Assembly (NCBI GenBank): GCA_008080925.1
Contig: VMDJ01000089.1
Location: forward strand, 1 to 8,702
Direction of reading: 5' to 3'
Origin: Gammaproteobacteria bacterium
GTDB taxonomy: Bacteria > Pseudomonadota > Gammaproteobacteria > Chromatiales > Chromatiaceae
DNA: 8,702 bases
In this document: positions 1 to 6,079 of the stretch, piece after piece
How positions within the stretch are numbered: the stretch's first letter is position 1
How the letters are laid out: each line of letters starts with the position of its first letter
Position numbers and translations under genes: made by a program
The notes under the pieces: model-generated
The model's database searches: none
What the model saw: only the letters and a program-made list of their open reading frames with translations
What the model was told of the DNA's origin: nothing

Positions 1-53
1 AGAGTTGGAGAAGGCTTAACCGCTTGAACGCGGGCAGATAATTTAGAGCTCAT
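1..53 (-). CDS. Aspartate/aromatic-type class I aminotransferase, N-terminal fragment
   Basis: Reading leftward from an ATG at 53-51 gives 17 codons, MSSKLSARVQAVKPSPT, with no stop before the window edge. The pattern LS-RVQ-VKPSPT is the characteristic start of class I PLP-dependent aspartate aminotransferases of the AspC/AatA type, where it precedes the LAV...A..L...G piece of the N-terminal arm. These cytosolic enzymes move the amino group of aspartate or glutamate onto 2-oxoacids. Only the extreme N-terminus is visible, so the PLP lysine and the substrate arginines cannot be checked. No strong Shine-Dalgarno site precedes the ATG; a GGAA lies about 11 bases upstream of it. The gene is divergent from the operon at 264. 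From memory, Pseudomonas has an aminotransferase of this type next to uvrB, which fits uvrB further right here. The family call rests on a short but distinctive match. Confidence 0.72.
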   Translation of the reverse strand, partial: MSSKLSARVQAVKPSPT

Positions 54-175
54 TGAGTGTGAGGTTCCAAGTTATGGGTAAAGGAAAACTTGATAATCAT
101 AGCTGATTGCTTGAGTGCTAAACATACAAAGATGACAAAAACTTTGCAGTCGGGAAGTGATTCCATAAATCCAGG

Positions 176-190
176 TTTTGAGTCTCAAAA
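176..190. promoter_or_regulatory. Perfect 15-bp palindrome, candidate operator
   Basis: TTTTGAG, one central T, then CTCAAAA forms a perfect inverted repeat with 7-bp arms. It lies 74 bases before the first ATG of the operon and 13 bases before the PmrA-like direct repeat. A single-base centre and the lack of a T-run after it make a dimeric repressor or activator site more likely than a terminator. The cognate protein is unknown. Confidence 0.45.
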
Positions 191-203
191 TCTATTTCAT
201 GGG

Positions 204-220
204 CTTAAGGTTCGGTTAAG
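204..220 (+). promoter_or_regulatory. PmrA/QseB-like direct repeat box
   Basis: CTTAAG (204-209), five bases GTTCG, then GTTAAG (215-220) gives two half-sites with an 11-bp period. The core TTAAGG repeats exactly at 205-210 and 216-221. This closely follows the YTTAAK-N5-YTTAAK boxes bound by PmrA/QseB-class response regulators, apart from G in place of the pyrimidine at the first base of the second half-site. A regulator of that class is the fifth gene of the downstream operon, so autoregulation is a natural inference. The second half-site ends 43 bases before the ATG at 264. No good -10 hexamer was found downstream at the expected distance. Confidence 0.6.
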
Positions 221-250
221 GCGGGTGGGGCAGAGTTAGCACATCTTAAA

Positions 251-257
251 AGAGGTG
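251..257 (+). promoter_or_regulatory. Shine-Dalgarno site that sets the first start of the operon
   Basis: AGAGGTG closely matches the 16S anti-Shine-Dalgarno complement, and its GAGG core ends 8 bases before the ATG at 264. An in-frame GTG at 255 overlaps this site and so cannot use it. This favours ATG 264 over the longer reading. Confidence 0.75.
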
Positions 258-263
258 TGTTTT

Positions 264-920
264 ATGCCATTGGCTCAAAAACCGGTTTTGGCGCCCCAAG
301 TGCTTATGATGTCAGAGGGCTCAGTTCATCGTCAGTCTGTCGAGGCGATGATTGCGCATGACTTTGAAATGCACTATCAGGCGCAAATCACCAGCTTTAT
401 GCCGACCTTGATGGGGCTGAAGAAAGATCATGGCGCAATTGTGGCGGCATTGGGTCTGCGTGATCCGATAAGCGTAGGTAGCTATGTTGAGCACTATCTA
501 GACGCCGCAATGGAGCAGATGTTGTCATCTGCATTGGGTCAAACGGTGCAGCGTGAGTCGCTAATGGAAATCGGTAACTTCGCAGTTACTGAGGTGGGCG
601 CAGGTCGTTGGCTGATTACCGCATTGACCGCTGTTCTGGCCTCAATGAGCAAGCAGTGGGCGGTGTTTACCTGTCGTCCTGAGCTGCGAAATGCCTTCAA
701 GCGATTGGGCGTTGAGCTTGTCGATTTGGGTGAGGCGCACAAGTCGCGTTTACCAATACAAGATCAACAGGCATGGGGTCGCTACTACGACAAGATGCCG
801 CATGTCATGGCGGCTAATGTGGCACAAAGTGGTCAGGCGCTGATTAAGGCGCGAGCGCATGACTTAGCCTTGGATCAGCTTTGGCATAACGCTGAGGCGT
901 ACACCTTGGATGCCGCATGA
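264..920 (+). CDS. Thermostable hemolysin family protein, probable GNAT-like acyltransferase
   Basis: The 218-residue product matches the family named after the Vibrio parahaemolyticus thermostable hemolysin delta-VPH. Visible hallmarks are YVEHYLD (74-80), an EIGNFA block (102-107), WAVFTCRPELRNAFKRLG (132-149) and WGRYYDKMPHVMA (171-183). There is no signal peptide or membrane segment, so a cytosolic enzyme is more likely than a secreted toxin. As I recall, Pfam places the family in the acetyltransferase-like clan with LuxI-type autoinducer synthases. The central EIGNFA strand followed by a helical stretch and a second strand (WAVFT) fits that fold. Context agrees: it opens an operon with an acyl ligase, a diiron oxidase and a dehydrogenase, and its TGA overlaps the ligase ATG by four bases. 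I infer acyl or aminoacyl transfer from an activated intermediate; substrate unknown. The start is ATG 264, placed by the site at 251-257. Confidence 0.82.
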   Translation: MPLAQKPVLAPQVLMMSEGSVHRQSVEAMIAHDFEMHYQAQITSFMPTLMGLKKDHGAIVAALGLRDPISVGSYVEHYLDAAMEQMLSSALGQTVQRESLMEIGNFAVTEVGAGRWLITALTAVLASMSKQWAVFTCRPELRNAFKRLGVELVDLGEAHKSRLPIQDQQAWGRYYDKMPHVMAANVAQSGQALIKARAHDLALDQLWHNAEAYTLDAA

Positions 921-2407
921 CGCTTCTTGCGATGTTGGCTGTGCACGCGGCCAAATACCCTGATCGTTTGGCCTTACGGGATCAGCATGGCCAACTTAGT
1001 TATGCCGAGCTTGCCGAGCAGGTCAATGCATGTGCGATATGGTTACAAGGCTTGGGTGTTGATCGTATTGGCTTTGACGCACAGAACGCGGTGAGTTGGG
1101 TAATCGTTGATCTGGCATGCATGCAAGCCGGTATTTGCGTGATGCCTATTCCGCCTTTCTTTTCAGCTGAACAAGTAACGCATGTGGTGAGCCAAGCCGA
1201 GCTTTCGCATGTGATCACTGATCACCCAGAGCGCTTTGTGCAGCGATGTGCTTCATTTGCTTGTGCTGAATGTGATCAGACTGTCATTCAAGGTTATGCA
1301 CTATTGAAGCTACCCCAGGCTGAGGCTACACAGCCATTACCTCGGGATGTCGTTAAGGTGACCTTTACCTCGGGTACGACAGGATCTCCAAAGGGTGTCT
1401 TGTTAACCCATCAGCAAATATCGGCGGTTACTGAATCGCTGATTGAAGTAGCGCAAATCACGTCTGACGATAAACACGTGTGTGTCATGCCATTGGCCGT
1501 CCTGCTAGAAAATATTGCCGGTGTGTATGTCTTGCTGCAGGCAGGAGCACAGGTGTTAATCCCTTCAGCTGATGCACTCGGTATGCAAGGCAGTGGAATG
1601 GATACCCCTCAACGATTGCTGTCGATGATCATCCAAAAAGGCATCACGACAGTTATTTTGACCCCAGGCATGCTTGAGGGCTTTATTAATGTGATCGAAG
1701 CAGGCCATCCAGCGCCAACAGATCTTCGCTTTTGCGCGTTAGGTGGCGCGTCGGTATCGATCTCGCTTCTCAATCGAGCAGCCGCTCTACAGTTGCCGGT
1801 ATACCAAGGTTATGGGATGAGTGAATGCGCCTCGGTGGTCTGTCTGAATGCGGTGAATTCGAATCATATTGGCTCGGTAGGTAAGGCCTTGCCGCATGTC
1901 CGAATCACACTTGCTGATGATGGCGAGGTGTTGATCCAAGGTGGCGGTTTTACAGGATATTTAGGTGATCCCGCTATATCGCTATCTGAATGGTATGCCA
2001 CCGGTGATCTGGGTAAGTTTACTGATGATCGTGCGTTAACTATCTTAGGTCGTAAGCGCAATGTGTTTATCACTGCTTATGGTCGAAATGTCTCACCTGA
2101 ATGGGTGGAGAAAGAATTCACCAGTCATCCAGAGATTCAACAAATAGCGGTATACGGTGAAGCGCGCCCGTTTAATGTGGCCGTTATCCACTCATCGTTA
2201 GCCGATACATTACTGGCTAATGCTATCGCCAAGATCAATAACACTTTGCCCGATTATGCGCGTGTCACGCATTGGCTACGGGCAGATGAACCTTTTTCCC
2301 CAATCAACCAACTGCTAACCGCGACCGGTCGTAATCGTCGAGAGTCCATCTATGACGTCTATGCCGATCGTTTGGCATCTTTTTATAACGAGTACATTGC
2401 CTTATGA
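917..2407 (+). CDS. AMP-binding acyl ligase (acyl-CoA synthetase-like)
   Basis: A 496-residue ANL-superfamily adenylating enzyme, expected to activate a carboxylic acid as its acyl-AMP and pass it to CoA or another acceptor. The phosphate loop is TFTSGTTGSPKG (149-160), the A5 motif YQGYGMSE (296-303), the A7 motif YATGD (360-364, ribose-binding Asp364) and the hinge motif GRKRNVFITAYGRNVSP (378-394 region). The length and the LLTATGRNRR tail resemble long-chain fatty acyl ligases more than NRPS domains. Oddity: in the A10 motif (residues 467-475) the usual catalytic lysine is replaced by arginine/asparagine (TGRNRR), which could weaken or alter adenylation. No carrier protein or condensation domain is attached. 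The ATG overlaps the previous stop (ATGA) and has little Shine-Dalgarno signal, so translation is probably coupled. The substrate is unknown; neighbours suggest an acid handed to the diiron oxidase. Confidence 0.9.
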   Translation: MTLLAMLAVHAAKYPDRLALRDQHGQLSYAELAEQVNACAIWLQGLGVDRIGFDAQNAVSWVIVDLACMQAGICVMPIPPFFSAEQVTHVVSQAELSHVITDHPERFVQRCASFACAECDQTVIQGYALLKLPQAEATQPLPRDVVKVTFTSGTTGSPKGVLLTHQQISAVTESLIEVAQITSDDKHVCVMPLAVLLENIAGVYVLLQAGAQVLIPSADALGMQGSGMDTPQRLLSMIIQKGITTVILTPGMLEGFINVIEAGHPAPTDLRFCALGGASVSISLLNRAAALQLPVYQGYGMSECASVVCLNAVNSNHIGSVGKALPHVRITLADDGEVLIQGGGFTGYLGDPAISLSEWYATGDLGKFTDDRALTILGRKRNVFITAYGRNVSPEWVEKEFTSHPEIQQIAVYGEARPFNVAVIHSSLADTLLANAIAKINNTLPDYARVTHWLRADEPFSPINQLLTATGRNRRESIYDVYADRLASFYNEYIAL

Positions 2408-3072
2408 GTTCAGTTTACGAATACCTATTAGAGAACACCGAAGAAGACCGAAATGCACTGCTGAGTATTCCTTTTATTCAAGAAGGGTGGCGCGGCAATA
2501 TTTCCTTAGAAAGTTATCTCGCCTTTCTTGGTCAAGCCTTTCACCATGTTAAACACACAACGCCTTTATTAATGGCGTGTGGTTCGCGCGTGCCGTTTGA
2601 AAAAGAATGGCTGCGTAACGCAATGGCTGAATATATTGAAGAGGAAGTAGGCCATCAGGAATGGATCTTGAGCGACATTCAACATGCCGGGGGTGATGCG
2701 CAGGCTGTGCGTCATGCAACCCCCAGCTTGGCAGTCGAAGCCATGATTGCGTATGCCTACTATGTGATTGAGCGAGTAAATCCGATCGGTTTTCTTGGCA
2801 TGGTGCTGGTGTTGGAAGGTACAAGCATCAAGGTGGCGACAGAAGCTGCAGAGGCCATCAAATCAAGTTTGGGGTTGGGTGATGAATGCTTTAGTTATCT
2901 CTCAAGTCATGGCTCTTTAGATATCTCACACATGGATTTTTATAAAAATCTCGTGAATCAAATTGAGTCTGAGGAAGACAAGGTCTTTTTGCTCCACTGT
3001 GCGAAGAATTTTTTCAAACTCTATGGTGATGTATTCCGCAGCCTGCCATTACATAAGTTAAGTGAGATCTAA
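2404..3072 (+). CDS. Haem-oxygenase-like diiron oxidase/oxygenase (TenA-like iron-containing redox enzyme)
   Basis: A 222-residue all-helical protein of the TenA/haem-oxygenase-like fold. The residues needed for a diiron centre can be placed: Glu81 and His84 in EEEVGHQEW, Glu138 in LVLEGTS, and His169, Asp173 and His176 in SSHGSLDISH. The i/i+4/i+7 spacing of the last three is the same as I recall for the HDO protein CADD, and the Glu-x2-His pair is as in UndA. FHHVKHTTPLL (46-56) is another mark of the 'iron-containing redox enzyme' branch. HDO enzymes activate O2 at a labile diiron site for decarboxylation, C-C cleavage or N-oxygenation; UndA, for example, turns fatty acids into terminal alkenes. 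A thiaminase/TenA role is unlikely because the metal ligands are present and no thiamin genes are nearby. It overlaps the ligase by four bases (ATGA). The reaction is unknown. Confidence 0.82.
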   Translation: MSSVYEYLLENTEEDRNALLSIPFIQEGWRGNISLESYLAFLGQAFHHVKHTTPLLMACGSRVPFEKEWLRNAMAEYIEEEVGHQEWILSDIQHAGGDAQAVRHATPSLAVEAMIAYAYYVIERVNPIGFLGMVLVLEGTSIKVATEAAEAIKSSLGLGDECFSYLSSHGSLDISHMDFYKNLVNQIESEEDKVFLLHCAKNFFKLYGDVFRSLPLHKLSEI

Positions 3073-3073
3073 A

Positions 3074-3874
3074 ATGAGCCAAGCCTTTGAGCAAAAGAAT
3101 ATTGTAGTTACTGGCGCGACAGGCGGCATCGGCTTTGAGATCGTTAAGCGATTGAAGTCGCAGGGCGCCAATGTGTTTTTGGTATCTCACGATCCCATTG
3201 CACTGGCATCTTCATTGAGCGAGCTCGGTCTATCGCATGACAAAGGAATAGCCGTAGATTTTCTGCAGCCGGAGTCAATTAATCAGGTGATTACAACGGC
3301 TAACCAAGTCTTTGATAATCATATTGATACTTTGGTGAACTGTGCAGGGATGTTGAGCTTTGCCCCGTTTGAGCAAACCGATCCCGACTTATTACAGGCC
3401 ATATTGCAAGTTAACTTGATGACACCGATGCGCTTGATGCACGGTTTATTGCCACAAATGAAAGCAGCAGGCCAAGGTCATTTTGTGAATGTAGGCTCTA
3501 CCTTCGGTAGCATAGGCTTTGGATTTTTCGCGGCTTACTCTGCCAGTAAGTTTGGCTTACGTGGTTTGTCAGAAGCGTTGCGCCGTGAATTAGAAGGCAC
3601 AGGTGTGAAGGTGACTTATGTTGCGCCACGTGCGGTTAAAACGCCGTTGAATAGCGATAAGGTCTATACCTTTGCCAAGAAAACAAAAATGAATATGGAT
3701 GAGCCAACATGGGTTGCTGAGCAGGTTGTCTCTGCGATGCAGCAGAATAAAAAGGATGTTTATTTGGGTTTCCCAGAAAAATTATTCGCGCGTTTGAATG
3801 GCTTTTTGCCTAGACTCGTCGACGGTGGCTTGCGGGATCAAATGAAGCAAGCTCGCGAGTTATTCAAAGGATAA
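3074..3874 (+). CDS. Short-chain dehydrogenase/reductase (SDR family)
   Basis: A 266-residue classical SDR, a cytosolic NAD(P)H-dependent oxidoreductase for alcohol/carbonyl pairs. The cofactor loop is TGATGGIG (13-20), followed by NCAG (89-92), the active-site Asn114, and the triad Ser142, Tyr155 and Lys159 in VGSTFGS...YSASK. The end of strand 2 reads VSHD, with neither the acidic residue typical of NAD use nor a clear basic pair for NADP, so cofactor preference is open. The C-terminus (about 232-260) is rich in aromatic, leucine and basic residues and could be an amphipathic lipid- or membrane-contacting tail, as seen in SDRs acting on acyl substrates. ATG 3074 is preferred; a GTG at 3062 would add four residues and overlap the previous gene. 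The gap to the previous stop is one base, so the gene is within the operon. Confidence 0.92.
   Translation: MSQAFEQKNIVVTGATGGIGFEIVKRLKSQGANVFLVSHDPIALASSLSELGLSHDKGIAVDFLQPESINQVITTANQVFDNHIDTLVNCAGMLSFAPFEQTDPDLLQAILQVNLMTPMRLMHGLLPQMKAAGQGHFVNVGSTFGSIGFGFFAAYSASKFGLRGLSEALRRELEGTGVKVTYVAPRAVKTPLNSDKVYTFAKKTKMNMDEPTWVAEQVVSAMQQNKKDVYLGFPEKLFARLNGFLPRLVDGGLRDQMKQARELFKG
3866..3871 (+). promoter_or_regulatory. Shine-Dalgarno site supporting a TTG start
   Basis: AAAGGA lies inside the last codons of the dehydrogenase and ends 10 bases before TTG 3882. It supports initiation of the response regulator at the rare TTG codon, which no in-frame ATG or GTG could replace without deleting the conserved first strand. 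Confidence 0.55.
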
Positions 3875-3881
3875 GTGTCGG

Positions 3882-4538
3882 TTGAGAGTTTTGCTGGTCG
3901 AAGATGACCAAGATTTAGGTTCAGCGATTAAGCGGGGGCTTGAGCAGCGTCAAATCACGGTGGATTGGTTGCAGCGTGGGCGTGATGTTGCGCCTATCGT
4001 AAAAACTGAATCGATCGATGCGGTGATTCTTGACCTTGGTCTGCCAGATCTCGACGGTGTCGATGTACTCAAACAAGTGCGCGCTGCCAAATCGCAAACA
4101 CCGGTTATTGTGCTGACAGCTCGCGCTGATATTGATGATCGTGTGAACAGTCTTGATGCAGGCGCCGATGACTATATGGTCAAGCCGTTTGATTTACGTG
4201 AGCTTGAAGCAAGATTGCGCTCTATTGTGCGACGTAGCCTAGGGCGTGCCGAGTCATTCATTGCTTGGCGTGATTATCAATTCGATCCGGCAGGTCCGCA
4301 ATTACGTCAGGGTGATCAAACGATTGATTTGCCAGCAAAGGCGCTCGTTGTTTTTGAGGCATTGCTTAACAGTGCGGGGCGTCCGGTCTCTAAAACGATT
4401 TTGGAGAATGCGTTGTATGGTTGGGATGAAGGTGTCGCCAGTAATGCGATTGAGGTATACATCCATCAAATCCGTAAACACCTTGGGTCTGATGCAGTAA
4501 AGACAATCCGTGGCGTTGGGTATATGTTGCCACGATGA
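3882..4538 (+). CDS. OmpR/PhoB-class response regulator, PmrA/QseB-like
   Basis: A 218-residue transcription factor with an N-terminal receiver and a C-terminal winged helix. Receiver residues are Asp8/Asp9 (metal), Asp51 (phosphoacceptor, in ILDLGLPDLDG), Thr79 and Lys101 (VKPF). The winged helix spans about 125-217, with recognition-helix region SNAIEVYIHQIRKHLG (187-202) and the terminal wing IRGVGYMLP. The overall pattern and the lack of a long linker fit the PmrA/QseB/TctD branch. The start codon is TTG: it produces MRVLLVEDD, the expected first strand, and no alternative ATG or GTG is in frame nearby. It begins seven bases after the dehydrogenase stop and overlaps the kinase gene by four bases. 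The partner is the kinase at 4535. Its likely target is the direct repeat at 204-220 before this same operon. Confidence 0.93.
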   Translation: MRVLLVEDDQDLGSAIKRGLEQRQITVDWLQRGRDVAPIVKTESIDAVILDLGLPDLDGVDVLKQVRAAKSQTPVIVLTARADIDDRVNSLDAGADDYMVKPFDLRELEARLRSIVRRSLGRAESFIAWRDYQFDPAGPQLRQGDQTIDLPAKALVVFEALLNSAGRPVSKTILENALYGWDEGVASNAIEVYIHQIRKHLGSDAVKTIRGVGYMLPR

Positions 4539-6001
4539 GTGAATCCTCTTCTATTCGTGTCCGTTTATTACAAACCTTAAGCGTAGTGCTTAGCGTTGGT
4601 TTGTTGCTGATTGCGGCGGCAATCTTTCTTTCCTCGTCACGTGAAATCAATGAGGTCTACGACGCAAACTTACAGCGAGCGGCGATCACGCTCGAAAAGC
4701 TATTGCTGCACGAAGAAGGTGAGCATGATGCCTATGTGGCTCAAGCTAAGTTAATCCAAAATGAGATTCCGCCTGAGCAGCTCAAAAACTACCCGGTGCT
4801 CAGTGCAAATTTAGATGCCATATTGCGGAATACCCTTGAAGCAAACGAGTCGGTTTATCTGCCACAGTTAGAAAAGCGTGATGATGAATACGTCAACGCG
4901 TTGGTTTTCACCGTTAAGCATGACGATGGCACGGTATTACTTGCTGATGATAGTGGCATACAGATTCCGATGGAGCCGTTAGGTTACTCGCGTCAAGCCT
5001 TTGCCAATCAGGAGTGGCGGGTATTTGTTGAGCGAGGTTTAGATAAACACTCAACGATAGCAGTCGCCGAACGAGTGGATATGCGGGATGAGCTGATTTG
5101 GTATATCACGCTCGATAGCGTTATCCCCTTGTTGATCGGTTTTCCGTTGATGTTGATGATTATCATCACAACCATTAATTACCATTTCAGACCGATAACA
5201 AAAGTGGCAGAGGCCGTCCGTTTACGTCGTGCGGATGATCACGAATCATTGCAGATAACGGACGTACCTAATGAATTAATGCCGATGGTAAAAGCATTGA
5301 ACGCCTTATTTCAGCGTGTTTCACTAGCTATTGTCCGAGAACGTCAATTTACCTCTGAGGCCGCACATGAATTACGTACCCCGTTGGCGGCATTAAAAAC
5401 TAATGTGCAAGTAGCTATGGGTAGGTTAGAGCATTCGCCAGCGCAAGATGACCTGGTGGCGATTGATAATGGCATTACGCGTTTAAGTGCGGTCGTTGAT
5501 CAGTTGTTGATCATTGCGCGCGTTGATTCACTCGAATCAGCTCAGCTGCCTCGTGAACATTTTAATGTGCATCAGTTCTGCAGCAATGTGATTGGTGATG
5601 TGGCGCAGATTGCCTATGAGCAGCAGATAGAGCTATCACTGGTGGTGGATGAGTCACTGCAGCTTAGCCAGCACCAAGCCTTGCTTGAGATTGCTTTGCG
5701 CAATCTGCTCGAAAATGCGATCAAACATGCGCATGCTTCACAGATTGAGTTGACGGCAAATCAAACCGGTCAGCAGCTCATCCTCAAGGTAATGGACGAT
5801 GGTGTCGGCTTTGCAGATGATATTTTGTCGAATGCTACCGAGCGCTTCTCTCGTGGGCGTTCCACTCAAGTAGAGGGCGTAACTGGGGTTGGCCTAGGGC
5901 TTGCGATTGTTAAACGCATCGCCCAACTGATGAATGCAGAGCTCACGATCGAAAATGGGTGTGAAAAGGGCGCTAGCGTCACCTTAATTATTCCTCTTTA
6001 A
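4535..6001 (+). CDS. Membrane sensor histidine kinase, QseC/PmrB/TctE-like
   Basis: A 488-residue inner-membrane kinase that should phosphorylate the regulator encoded just upstream. Membrane segments are at about 13-33 and 193-214, leaving a periplasmic sensor of roughly 155 residues with many acidic side chains. A HAMP-like linker follows (about 216-265). The H-box is FTSEAAHELRTPLAAL with His278; the N-box has Asn390 and Asn394 (NLLENAIKH); the ATP lid motifs are DDGVGF (421-426), RFSRG (437-441) and GVGLGLAIV (451-459). All catalytic motifs are intact. A His-and-acid cluster HEEGEHD (59-65), which includes an ExxE like those of the iron sensor PmrB, lies just after the first membrane segment and might bind metal; this is inference. 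The ATG overlaps the regulator's TGA. It is the last gene of the operon. Confidence 0.93.
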   Translation: MSESSSIRVRLLQTLSVVLSVGLLLIAAAIFLSSSREINEVYDANLQRAAITLEKLLLHEEGEHDAYVAQAKLIQNEIPPEQLKNYPVLSANLDAILRNTLEANESVYLPQLEKRDDEYVNALVFTVKHDDGTVLLADDSGIQIPMEPLGYSRQAFANQEWRVFVERGLDKHSTIAVAERVDMRDELIWYITLDSVIPLLIGFPLMLMIIITTINYHFRPITKVAEAVRLRRADDHESLQITDVPNELMPMVKALNALFQRVSLAIVRERQFTSEAAHELRTPLAALKTNVQVAMGRLEHSPAQDDLVAIDNGITRLSAVVDQLLIIARVDSLESAQLPREHFNVHQFCSNVIGDVAQIAYEQQIELSLVVDESLQLSQHQALLEIALRNLLENAIKHAHASQIELTANQTGQQLILKVMDDGVGFADDILSNATERFSRGRSTQVEGVTGVGLGLAIVKRIAQLMNAELTIENGCEKGASVTLIIPL

Positions 6002-6032
6002 GCGATGTCTTAGCTTTTCCATGGCATACAGC

Positions 6033-6061
6033 TTGGTTGACTGTGTGTTTGCAGAGATAAT
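6033..6061 (+). promoter_or_regulatory. Candidate sigma-70 promoter for uvrB
   Basis: TTGGTT (6033-6038) and GATAAT (6056-6061) are separated by 17 bases. The -10 element matches five of six consensus positions, the -35 element only three. It is the best match in the 89-base gap and would start transcription about 25 bases before the uvrB ATG. Confidence 0.35.
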
Positions 6062-6064
6062 GAT

Positions 6065-6079
6065 CAATTACCTTAATTG
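6065..6079. promoter_or_regulatory. Inverted repeat ahead of uvrB
   Basis: CAATTA, three bases CCT, then TAATTG is a perfect inverted repeat with 6-bp arms. It lies just downstream of the candidate -10 element and 11 bases before the uvrB start codon, a position suited to an operator or a 5' leader structure. It does not match the CTG-N10-CAG LexA box. Confidence 0.35.

Larger units (their letters stand above)
54..263. other. Divergent intergenic control region
   Basis: This 210-base region separates the leftward aminotransferase from the rightward operon and must hold promoters for both. All three forward frames are closed by early stops, and I see no RNA gene. For the leftward gene, TATGAT read on the minus strand (plus-strand 96-101) is a possible -10 element, but no good -35 partner was found. 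For the rightward operon I could not identify a convincing sigma-70 promoter. The clear signals are the palindrome at 176-190, the direct repeat at 204-220 and the ribosome binding site at 251-257, listed separately. Confidence 0.6.

Noticed and set aside
15..28. CTTAAC and CTTGAA near the left edge as a second PmrA-like box
   Set aside because: Start-to-start spacing is 8 bases rather than 11, and the bases are coding sequence of the aminotransferase.
143..170. TTTGCA / CATAAAT as a sigma-70 promoter for the operon
   Set aside because: The spacing is only 14-15 bases and both hexamers are poor, so it was not listed as a feature.
255..263. GTG 255 as the start of the first operon gene
   Set aside because: It falls inside the Shine-Dalgarno sequence AGAGGTG, which is correctly spaced for ATG 264 instead.
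2404..3072. Thiaminase II / TenA role for the third operon gene
   Set aside because: The protein carries a complete set of diiron ligands and the context has no thiamin genes or thiamin riboswitch.
6011..6034. Two AGCT copies after the kinase gene as a terminator hairpin
   Set aside because: The possible stem is only about four base pairs with a long loop, and no T-run follows.
6041..6054. CTG...CAG spacing like an SOS (LexA) box before uvrB
   Set aside because: CTG (6041-6043) and CAG (6052-6054) are separated by 8 bases, not the 10 of the gammaproteobacterial LexA box, and the AT-rich alternating centre is missing.
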